Source of the DNA: Triatoma infestans
Lineage: Eukaryota; Arthropoda; Insecta; Hemiptera; Reduviidae
DNA: 64,000 bases
Assembly (NCBI GenBank): GCA_011037195.1
Contig: JAAEAF010003764.1
Location: 47,775 to 111,774, forward strand
Direction: 5' to 3'
This document shows, piece by piece, positions 47,301-59,300 of the stretch. Positions within the stretch are counted from its first letter, which is position 1; every line of letters starts with the position of its first letter. The translations under genes were made by a program, and so were the position numbers. The notes below the pieces were generated by a model, which was not told where the DNA came from, made no database searches, and saw only the letters and a list, made by a program, of their open reading frames with translations.

Positions 47301-50300
47301 TCATCGAAATTTATTATTATAATTTTACTATTCTAATCAATTTTTTTTTTCTAACAGTATCAAAAACCTATTTTCGGAGTAATGAGCCATAGTTTCCGAC
47401 AATTTATGACACCAGCAAATGCAGTTCTGTAAGTGCCTTCTTATGTTAGTTTTAAACTACTTTCATATTTCTATTGTGTTGGTATATAAAATTATTGGAG
47501 TTGTTGTTGTGCAGTCATAGTGAATGGATGTCTATTACGTGCTCGGTATTTTTTTTTTAAAATCTTGTATCAGTTATAGTTTTTTTTAAATAATTTTTGT
47601 ATCAGTCGAAATAGAAATTTTTTTTCCGTATCTTAGTGTTATTTGTTTTTTAGAAGAAACTTTTTTCTTGGTGAAAATTGTGAAAAACTTTCAACATTTT
47701 AGAGTTTTTAAATAATTTTTATTTAATGTACTTTGTATATGGTTAAATAGTTTGTTTCTGAGTTTAAGTTTTTGTGACGTTGCTGGTGGTGGGGTGCTCA
47801 AGAGTTCGTGGAAGCCACGCCCACATTCTCATTTTCATTCGCTCTGTCATATTGATGGTTTCTATTACCTTTAATCGGCTGTATTACGTCTCGAAAGCGA
47901 AGTATTAAAACAAAATTCACTTAAAAAAAAAAAAAAAAAATTAAATTTCAACATGTCTTCAGGAAACTCAAAGAGTAGTACTCAGTTCACTGACTCCTCT
48001 TTGGAAAATAAAATGGATCAGCTTTTAAATAATGTCTCTATGTTACATCAAGAAATAGCTACTATTAGAGCTGAGCAGTCTAAATTGGTAGCGTCTTATG
48101 AAACTTTGGTTTCTGTAGTAAATAGCTACAAAGAAGATCTTCAAAAGTTGAACAATATAAACAAAATACTCCGTAAGAACTTGGACGAACTGCAACAGAA
48201 ACAGGAGTCATTCAGTCAAGATAAGTTAAAAAAATTTATCCACGTTTATGGGATACCATTTAAGCAAAATGAAAATCTAGTTGAGGTTTTCCAAAAATTA
48301 TGCGGCTACCTGGAATTTAAGTTTGATGACAAAATGCTGGATAACTTCTACAGAATTAGAGACAAAAATAAATCGTATACATCCGTTATTGTCTATAAAT
48401 TTGTGCGCCTTGTGGATAAGTTAAATTTTTTATATGCACTTAAACCGAAAAAAAGGGAGCTGAAAATAGTATCACTAAGTCTTAATTATGATGTTGGTGC
48501 TTTAAATACAAAAATTTATATTAATGAACCTATGTCCTTTGCAAATAGACAACTATTTAAAAAAGCTAAATCTCTTCAGAAGGACAATTTAGTGAAATTT
48601 GTATGGTTCAGCCGTGGTAGGCTTTATGTTAGAGCGAAGGAGGATACCCATCCTGTTATAATAAAAAATGACTCTAATCTAAACCAATTTGAGACTTACA
48701 GCACCGACTCTTCTGAATTTGAAATTAATCGGAATGAATCAGTCGAAGAAAGGAAAGCGAAGAGGATTAGGAAACGAAGTTAGCAACCACCACTTGATGT
48801 TGGTCCGGACAGGAATATGGCTGTGTCTTTTGGCGATATAACACAGCACTTATCAGTGGGATCACATAAAGCTGAGGTTAAGTATAAAATTCTTACTCAA
48901 TCAGACAAAACTAAAATTCTATTTTCTAATAATGTAGACATTATTTTTTGGAATATTTGTGGGTTCGGAAATTTTTCTGAAATCGGTTCTAAATTATTAA
49001 GCTGCGAAATTATTTGTTTAGTTGAAACGTGGTTATGTAATCAATTTTACAACCCCCCAGCTTATCTTAGTGATTATAACATTTGTTATTCTAATGCAAT
49101 TAAAGTAAAATCTAAAGGTAGGGCAAGTGGAGGGTTGATGATTTTAATTAAGAAAAATCTTGGGAAATTTCAAATACTCGAGGCGTCACATAGTTGGTTG
49201 TTTGTAAAAGTTACGATTGGTGTACTTAATATTATAATAGGTGTAGTATACTTTAGACCGCAGGTTGAGATAGATAATTTACTTGAAGAATTTAATATGA
49301 CCTTACTGCAATTAAAACAGGGCCATGAAAATGATGTATTTATTGTGGGCGGGGATTATAACTGTCGGGTTGGCCGGCTCAATCAATGTTTAGATATCAG
49401 TTTAGATTCGGTTTTATATAAACATAGAAATAGTTTAGATTTAATAGAAAATAAAAAAGGAACTACTTTAGTTGAATTTATGGAAAATCAATTATTTATT
49501 TTATTAAATGGCCGCACAATCTCTGATTGTCCGGGTCAGTACACGTATACAAGTAGTTTAGGTTATTCGGTAATAGATCTTGTTTGGGCTGATTTATATG
49601 GCTCGCACTATATTGATGATCTAATAGTGTTGGATGATATTACTCTGTCAGACCATTTTCCTATTAAAGTAATCTTAAATGTTGAATATATTAATGATGA
49701 TGAGACAGTTAATGCAAGAAATATTGACCGTACGGTTCATACTGCGATCAAATGGCGATCCGAGTTAGCACAAGCATTCACTAATATTATGAGGTTATCA
49801 ACCAATATTTCAATCGATATCTGTAACTCTTCAGTAGATTTATTAAATGAAAATCTTATTTTTTCTATGCTTGAAACTGCGGAAATGCTGGGAATGAAAA
49901 AAATAGTTTCCGTTAATACTAACAAAAAAAATCTATTTAAAGAACCATGGTATGACTGGGATTGTTACTTTTTGAAAAAAGAAATTAAAAAAATATTTAG
50001 CCAGGTAAAGAAATGTAATTATGACATTAATTTGTTAAATCAATATCTAGTTATGAAAAAAAGTTATAAAACTATGTTAAAACAAAAACAATCATCTTAT
50101 GAAACGGCGGTATCAATAACTATTTCCAACTGTAAAGACATGTTCTCCTTTTGGCAAACTGTAAAGAAATTGAGAAAACGTGATTATAATAATATGTCTC
50201 AGTTTATTAATATTAGTGATTGGGAATTATTTTTGAAAGAATTATACCCAAAAAAGTTGCAAAGTTCAGTTTACCTTGATGTTTCTCATCCTTACCTTGA

Positions 50301-53300
50301 TAATACTATTACCCAGCAAGAAATTATTGAATCGCTAAATAAATGCAAAGCTAGTAAGTCGCCGGGTGAGGACGGAGTGAATTACGATTTTTATAAAAAT
50401 CTTCCTAATAATTGGCTTCTTTATCTAGAGGTTATGTTCAATAAAATTATTGAAAATGAAAACATTCCTAATAGTTGGTTTAAAATAATTTTGTTTATGC
50501 TACATAAGAAAGGTGATAGACACAATCCGTTAAACTACAGAGGAATTGGCCTCGTTAATAATATTGTGAAAATTTTCACACAAATAATTTTATCGAGATT
50601 AGAAAAATGGTCTGAAGAGTATAATGTTTTACCAGAGAGTCAATCGGGTTTACGTAAAAATAGAGGATGCATTGATAATGTTTTTACATTTAATTCTATG
50701 GTCCAAATACAAGTTGGAATAAAAAAGAAACCCCTATACGCTATGTATGTAGATTTCGAACGAGCTTTCGATTCATTGAATCATGAATGCCTGTGGTATA
50801 AACTAAGAAACCTAGGTGTCTACGGGAAAATGTTTAGATTAATTAAGAAATTATATGAATTTGCTACTATTAAAATTAAATGTGGCTTCAACGTTACGTC
50901 AGAATTTAATCTGACTCAAGGCATTATTCAGGGTGAAATTTTATCCCCGTGGGCGTTTAACCACTACATTAGTGATATAGAAAACTATTTTATTAACCAA
51001 GGTGTAAATGCTATTAGAATTAATAACAATAAGGATGTTGTATTATTGGCTTATGCAGATGATCTCACGATATTTGCTGATTGTTACACAGACTTAAATT
51101 ATAAATTACAAATTTTAGATGAAAAAAATTTTTAAAAGTAAATGTTAAAAAAACTAAAATTATGAAATTCAATATGAGTGGCAAACAACCTAAATTAACA
51201 AGGTCTTTTATTTACAGAGGTGAACCGATTGAAATTGTCCAAAATTATGTTTACTTAGGTGTAACTTTTTCTACTTCAGGTATTTTTAAAGAAAACCTTT
51301 TGTCATCAATTAGCAAAGCTAACATGGTTACGGGCAGTGTTTTGACATTCTTAGCAAGGGAAAGTCTAGGTCTTGGAGTTCAAGAATATATTTGTTTAAA
51401 TCAATTATTAGTAACAGCCTGTTGTATGCTTCCCCAGTGTGGGCATTAAGATATTTAAATGATATTGATGCACTTCAATTGCGGTTCTTCAAGAGGCTCT
51501 TATGCCTTCCAAAGAATGCTGCTAACCACTTGCTAAGACTTGAAACTGGAGAATTACATATGAGTTTTTCTGTTTTAAAGCAAACTTTAAATTGGATAAA
51601 AAAAATGGAATCTATGGAAGAACACAGGTTGCCCAAAATTTGTTTTAAGCAGTTAGTTGAGTATGACCAAAATAGTTACAATAAGAAAAACTGTTTAAAG
51701 TACAATTGGTTTTCTCAGGTTAAAAATGTAATTTCTAAAACATGTATCGATAATTTAGAGAATTTAACGGGTCTTTTACTAAACAGTAACAACTTTAAAA
51801 ATATTTTAAATGTATTCCAGTTTTCACTAATATCAGCTGATGTTGACCGTTTGTTTAAATCAAGTTTCTCACAACAGTTATACACAACATACACGCTTAA
51901 AGATTTTTTGACCTGTCAACAATATCTAGAATTAAATGTTCCTTTAAAATTTATTAAATTTTTTGCAGAATTTAGATTTTGTAATAATTATTTTATGAAA
52001 TTTAATATTAACAATATAATTTATAAAATAGATCCTACAAAAACATGCATGTTGTGTAATCTTAACGAGAAAGAAGATCTCATAATATTGTATTAAATTG
52101 TTCTTTGTATAATAATATAAGATCTATAATGAACATAAATAGTAATGATTCACCTCAACAAATTGTATTTTACCTTAAAAATAACCAAACTAAAACAAAT
52201 ATATTTAAATTATATAAATATTTTTCTATAATCTTAAAAGCTCGTTCTGCCGTATTAAATGATTAAATGATAAATATAAAAAATAAAAAATATGAAAGAA
52301 ATAGTAGGATAAAAACGAAAAAAGAGATATTTTATTTTTGGTTTACATTTTTATTACTTATAAGAAGAGTATTGCTTTATATATTTGTTTTTGTCTTATT
52401 GTACTTATTTATTTACCTACTAGTTTATTATGAATACTAACAACTCAGTTGTAACAAGCTGTATGCTTTATACAATAAAGTTTATCTATCTATCTATCTA
52501 TAAAATTATTGTATTAGCTTTGCTTTTCAAAGAAAAATTTAAAAACTAAATTTTCCTTTAAATATTAAATTTTATTGCAGCATTGCAATATATTAAAATG
52601 TGTATGCATTCAGTTATGTAGCCGAATAATTGAATATAAAATTTAATTTAATAAAATATATAAAAAATTCTCGTAAGTAATACTCACCCAATTTCTCCTA
52701 CTTCAATTAACAAATATTTTATTTACAATTTTATTCTTACTTGGAATTTTTTGTTGAAGATTTAAATTTAGGAAGTTTTTTGTTTAGGATTTAATTCTTG
52801 GAAGATTTGTTGAGTGAATATGTGGATGGGTCCGCAATGCTGGATAACATCTGGTATTTTATCAGTAGTAGCATGCATATCCATTTTGTTCTTGACCGGT
52901 TTCGGATTTTCATCCATCGTCAGAATAAATTCACCCAGTTCATGTAGAGAATTCACGTGATTTCAGAGAATTTACTTAATGTTTCTGTTACACTCACCCT
53001 TGTTGGTTCACCTTATAACCTTCCCACATATATACAACCAACAAGTGTGAGTGCAACAGAAACATTAAATTGAAGTGAACTCTCTACACGAACTTGGTGA
53101 ATTTACTCTGACGATGGATGAAAATCCGAAACTGGTCAGGAAAACTATAAATATACATGCTACGACGGATAAAATATCGATTTGTTGAGTGACTTAAATT
53201 TACATATGTGACTAAAACTATAATAAAACGACATTTTTGAATGAAGGTAACCTCCCGGCTCTTCCAAAACTTTTAGTAAAATCAATTTTTTTCAGAATAA

Positions 53301-56300
53301 AGTTTCAAATAAAAGTGATAGGTTATGTATTTGTACGTATACAAAATTAAAAAAAAAAAATCCACTGGTATTGTTTTAAGAAAAATAACAGAAAAAACTG
53401 ATCAACCGATTTTCTTCAAACCTGCACTTTGTGTAACATATTAATTCATCTTAGTATTATATATATGATAGAATCTTATAATATTGAGAAATCATTTCTG
53501 AGAAAAGACGAATATCATCTCTCTTCAAAAACACCCCAAAATAGATTTTTCTATTTAAAAGTTTTAGCTTTGTACTTTATATAGGTAGTTGAAATACAAA
53601 GATTAAAGAAAATGGTTGGAGCCTTTTTAAAGAAATCCGCAAAAAACTGAAAAATTCACTTTAGCAAATGCTACGATTTTGACCAGAAGTTTATTGTCGC
53701 ATACCTAATAGTACCTAAACAAAACAAGTTTTAGGTTAAAATGACCAAAGAAAGACAGATAGATATACGGATAAAGAGACAGACAAAAACACAAATACAC
53801 AAACAAGTATAGATTTCTAAAAATTCCTTTTTCTCAGAAACACACACTGCCGGTGAAAATTCAATTTCGGATATTTTGTACGATTACAATACTTTGTTTA
53901 TTAGTTTAGTGTATTTAATAGAATTAGAATATTAGGACCAAGTTGCTTTTTTAACGAAATGCCCATTTTTTTTTCAATCACTATTTGCTAATACTTTACT
54001 ATTTACTAATACTTTACTCACTCTCTCAGACATGACAGCTTGAAGTAAGTTTGATAGTTATTTTAAAGCTGCCCTTTCTGGCAACTTAGGTTATGTCTTG
54101 GTTGCTGTTCAATAATGTCCCAGTCTCACAAACATGATCTTACTTTTGCCGTGATGTGCATTATTTATTTATCATAGGCCAAAAGACAATAAAATATTCG
54201 GATTATTGATAGCATAAAAAATTTAAGTCATAATTTTTCTTTTTTTAAAGGTTAGTTTATTGATGGGAAAATATTGGTGCCGGTATAGTGTGCGCTTACC
54301 AACCCTGTTGACATCTACTGTATAAAACATGTCCTCTACTCTAGTATAACCTTACTAGAGTAAGGTATTCAGTAATCTCTTTTACGGGAGCCACTGTACT
54401 ACCCGTTGATAAAAAAAACAAACCCTTAACCGGTCAAACTCGAAAATAAGTAGATCACTGTTGTATTTTCGCGCGCTTATCGTCATTAGAGGTGACCCTA
54501 AGTAAGGTTCAATCGTGATAATAAATGTTTTGAAAATAATAGTTTTAATTTTTGTCGATAGTGCATACTAAATCAGAATCATGACGGTAGGGCGCACACT
54601 ACACCAGAATCATGATGGTAGGGTGTACACTATACCAGAATCATGACGGTAGAGCGCACACTATACCAGCACCAAAATATTTATTTAACATTGTGTTTCA
54701 TTTTTTCAGAAAGTAATCAATACAAAAATAAACATTCGTGAAATAAATTTTTAATTACTTGTAATTATTTTCCGATATGTAAATTAGATTATAAGAGATA
54801 GCAGTTATTATTATTATAATTATTTAAATTTAATGCGGCTTCGGCATTACTTCACTGCAATTTGCCGTTTCGATAAATTCAGTTTTTCACTTTCGGTTGC
54901 GATGATCAGGTTCTATAATTTTGATTATTATAAATAATTGTTAGGAAAGATACAAATTTCCCAACGAAGCCACTAATATTGCGCGCTGGATCATCATAAT
55001 AAAAATTCCAATGGAAAATAACATTTAAAAAATTTTCAAAATAAATGTTTTGAAATTTGTTTTCAATTCTTAATTACTTGGTAAGTCAGTAATTTCTACT
55101 TGAATATCTATTGTATGTTAACATTAAAAACAAAAATAGCTTCATTTTTCTCATTTATTTTTATAGAATTATTATTGATTTTTGTTTATATGTTATGCCC
55201 TCCACGCGGTAGTCAATTGGCTAGCACACTCGCTTTTGGTGCGAGAACTCTCAGGTGATGGCAAAGTCAGGGTTGACGCAGCAAATGCGAAAAAATGGGA
55301 TGCTACAGTTGGTATCTCACCTAAGTAGCGAAGGCCGAAATTAAACGGTGCGGAAACAGCGGCCTGCTTACCACACCGCCTTCCAATACAAATCGCCGAC
55401 TGGTAAGCCTTGGCTCTTCTGGGCTGTTGCGCCATAGGTTTGTTAATTAATTACTTTCTCTTAATCCTAGTAAGTGTCAAATGTTTGATGTCGATTTTTC
55501 ACCGGAAATATCCGTTTTGAGAACTGGAGTAAGAGAAAGTTGTGTGAGTGTTTCACACCGGATTCTTTTATTTATATGTTAGATTATTTTTGGAATAACA
55601 GTTTGATTATATCGTTGATAAGCAAAGAAATTTCCAGATGATTAGCTTATGAAGCAGTCATTAGTGTTTGTTTCCTTAACTTTTTACCAATCAAAACGGT
55701 TCAATATATGACGTTTAAACAATCTAAGAGCCTCACAGATTGCTCACTACTGCCTATTGGAAGGCTTCAATATACTATAATCCCTGCGCCTTCGATGTAT
55801 TCGATCAACATTCGAGCTAGTTCGACTAAGCATTGTAACATACATAAATGAAACTGGTATACAGCGTGTGTCTCATATAAAACCAAATGTGGTATTCGAA
55901 TTGCATTCCTTTTCATGACACCTTTGACCCAACTCCAAAACTGGGATTTCTCCTTGTCATTGACACATTCATTCTTTTATATTTGGATAAAGCGAATCAT
56001 GCTTATCCGTGTACAATATAGTCTTCCAGTCAGCAAGTCCTACAGAGTTTTTTTGTGCAAACTGGAATCGATTGATCCTAGTGCGAAGTTTCAATAAAGA
56101 TAAATTGATTTAAAATTTACACGATTCTCTTTACTTAACAATTTTGCATTAGTAGTTCAATTTTTTTTATCATGCATTAAAGTAATATGATATAAATCAC
56201 TTTATTTACCTGATTTATTCCTACATATGTCTCCAAATATAGATTTGAGTTCTTTCTTCCCCTGATGTTCACTGTGGGTGCAATGTTAACTGAAAAAACT

Positions 56301-59300
56301 TCTGGTTTACTGGAAAGAGGTGTTGTTGCAGGTAATAATTTATAAAAATGATCTTTTTCATTTAAATTTTATTTCATTTCAAAAGTTATTTATTTTTACA
56401 GGTTTAAGTTTAATGGAGATTGGTGTTGGACACATAATTCTTCAACTATTAATTCTTGTTATTCAAACTGCTTTTCTAATGATAGTTTTATTTTGTATTT
56501 TTGATAATCCTTTATCAGGAAATATCATTTTCTGCCTTATACTACTATTATTTGTTGGTATTTCTGGCATGTTTTATGGTAAGATTTTAATTGTAAAACA
56601 ATATAGTATTTGCTACTATCTCAGTCATGAATATAACTTAACAAAATTTGTTTTTTAGGACTTTTTATTGCAGCGGTTTGTAGATCTTACACGACAGCTT
56701 CTTATCTAGCTATTGGCAGTTACTTTCCTTTATTTATGCTGAGTGGTATGTAAAAAATGTTTGTTTAATCCAAAAGTACTTTAGTGTAGCGAGAGGTACA
56801 GCCCGAAAAGCTTGAGCTTTGTAACTTTAAGGATGGGAAATTTTTATAAGAATTTGGTTTTTCATTTCCACCACTGTAAACATCTTCTTTTTTAAATCAG
56901 TTTACTCAGACCCGATATATTTTTTCAATGTATATAGATGTAATCATTACCAAAGTACCGTTACTATATGTTTCATTAGATTCTTTTCCTTATGACTTTT
57001 CAATGGGACAAAAATAATATTATGATGGGTGTTTATTTCATTTTTCAAAGAAATTTTTTAAAAAAGATTCCAAAATTTTTTTTCGAAAATTCCTGCATTT
57101 TGGTCTTAACCTGTACTCCTCTTAAAAAGTTAAGGTACTACTACACTGCTATAATTAATCTTTGGACCTTAGGAAACTTATTGTAGTTGAGATTTTTGTG
57201 TGAGTTGAATCCTTAATGTGAAATTTAAGGGGGTAGAAATAGATACCTACAAACAATAATAAGAAATAACCCGGTTTAGGTTGTAGACTTTTAGCACACA
57301 TTTGAATCGTTCTATGTGCCTTTTATGTCGATTTATGTAAAATTGTTCACTTCTAATCGTGGTATTCTTGAATTTAATTTAAAGACAATATTTTTAATCC
57401 AATATGGAGCAAATTATGGATGAGTCGGAGTTGTTGGATGGAACCGGAGTGTAAATCATTGTTTCAGCTTTCAAAATTCAAAGGCCCCCAACATTTTCTG
57501 TAAATCTAGTATATTAACTGTACTTGGCGTTAACTATTATTACTTTTTCCTATTCCTTGTAAGAGGAAGTATTGTAATCGTGTCAAATTTTCGATATCGA
57601 GTTTTCACTGGAAATATCTGTTTTGAGGTCCCGTGAGTCCAAATAAGTGGTTTTTAGTAAATGGACTGTGTGTGTATGAACAGCATAGCTCAAAAATGAA
57701 AAATCGTAGAAAGTTCAAACTTGATTTTCCGTTTAGGTATCACCATAGTATATGACGGTACGTTATCTGCCAAAACTACCCATCCTGAAATACCACTTTA
57801 CTGAATTTTTTTTTTTCTCACTTTTTTGCAATTTTCTCAAACATTGCTCCAATGATTTACTTTAAATTTGGTTTATCAACTACACATACAAAGAGCTACA
57901 ATTTTTATTTGAACCATTTCTCCTAGAAAATGCATTTAAGGGCACTTTTGGGGAAGGGGTGCTTTTAAACGGTTCCCTTTAAAGTGCTATTTCAGATTAT
58001 TATACAATTCTGTCATCTAAATAACAGTATTAAATATGTTGTTGAAATTCCTAGTTTGAAAAGATCGGATGACTGGTAGTGTGTTTTTACTGAAAAGTAT
58101 TTTCAATGTTCTGCTATTTTTCTAAAACGGCTCCACCGATTTTCTTTAAACCAAGTATGTGAACTACACATATAAAATGGGCTACAACTTTTATTTGAAA
58201 CATTTCTTCGAGTAAACAAGCTGGCTTTGGGGGAAGGGTAGGATGTCTTGCCTCTAAAGTGCTATCTTAGTTGATTCATCCAAACAAAATTAATTAGAAA
58301 TAAATAGATTGCCAAAATTCCAAGTTTCAAGAAAATTAGTAAACCGGAAGTGTGTTTTTACTGAATAGTTTTTTTCAGTTTTTCATTTTCTCCATGAATA
58401 CATCGATGAATTTCATAAAATTTGGTATACTAACTATAAAGTTTGTCAATTACAATTATGAAAACTGGATTTAGAGAAAGTAGTGTGAGATTTTTTACAA
58501 ATACTTTTCATTAAATTTGAATTTACTGGGATTTCGTGGTAACCTTCCTAGTGGGCTTTCGTCTGAAGCTCATCTCAATGTAATGTTCATTGTATAATAT
58601 TAAGGGAAACTAGTAAATATTAAGAGAACACATTTAGTAAATTTTAACAAAATTAGTCATTTACAATGTGAAAGTTGGTAAGTTTCATTGGGAAAGTAAC
58701 GTTTCATTTTTTTTATACTTTTTTTGAGATCTAAGGGCGCCAGTTTCACACACCTAAACCATTTTGTAAAGATATGATGTCATCATTACCAAAAAAAAAA
58801 AAATCTGGTGTCAAACACTCATACAACTTTCTCTTACTCCAATTTTCAAAATTGTAATTGACAAATTTTATAGTTTGTGTCCCAAATTTGATGAAATTCG
58901 TTGGAGTTCGTTGAAAACTAAAAAAAAAGTTCAGTAAAAGCGCACTTCCGGTTACTCAGAGTTTTGGACATCTATTTATTTATAATTAATTTTGTTTGGA
59001 TGGTAGGATTGTATAATCAACTATGATAGCACTTTAGAGAAAACCTAACCCTACCCTTCCCCTAATAGGGCCCTTATATGAATTTTTCCAGAGAAATGTT
59101 TTAAATAAAAGTAGTAGATCTTTGCATGTGTAGATAATATTTAAAGTTTAAAGAAAATCGTCCGAGCCATTTTTGAGAAAATTGCAAGTACGTAAAAAAA
59201 TACCAGAAAACTGAAAAATACATTTTAGTAAAAATCGCACTTCAGGTCAACCAATTTTTTTCAAACTCGGAATTTCAACAACACATTTAATTCTAATTAA

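Larger units (their letters stand above)
47498..52498 (+). mobile_element. Near-complete LINE (jockey/CR1-group, clade unassigned) in ABCH intron 11
   Basis: About 5.0 kb with ORF1, ORF2 and a tail AATAAAG then (TATC)n, flanked by the 13-bp duplication TATAAAATTATTG (47485-47497 and 52499-52511). The 5' UTR is ~455 nt. Good preservation implies a young insertion, but ORF2 has frameshifts. A related tail lies inverted at 32845. Confidence 0.9.
52818..53178. mobile_element. Small fold-back element with paired hammerhead motifs (family H2)
   Basis: 361 bp flanked by the 14-bp duplication GATTTGTTGAGTGA (52804-52817 and 53179-53192). The arms are inverted and each carries a hammerhead core different from H1 (stem II GGAT-GAAA-ATCC). 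Related debris: 40855-40880 and 59990-60180. Confidence 0.8.

Noticed and set aside
54574..54667. CRISPR-like array
   Set aside because: The 31-bp units are contiguous without spacers, and the setting is eukaryotic; it is a tandem repeat in a MITE.
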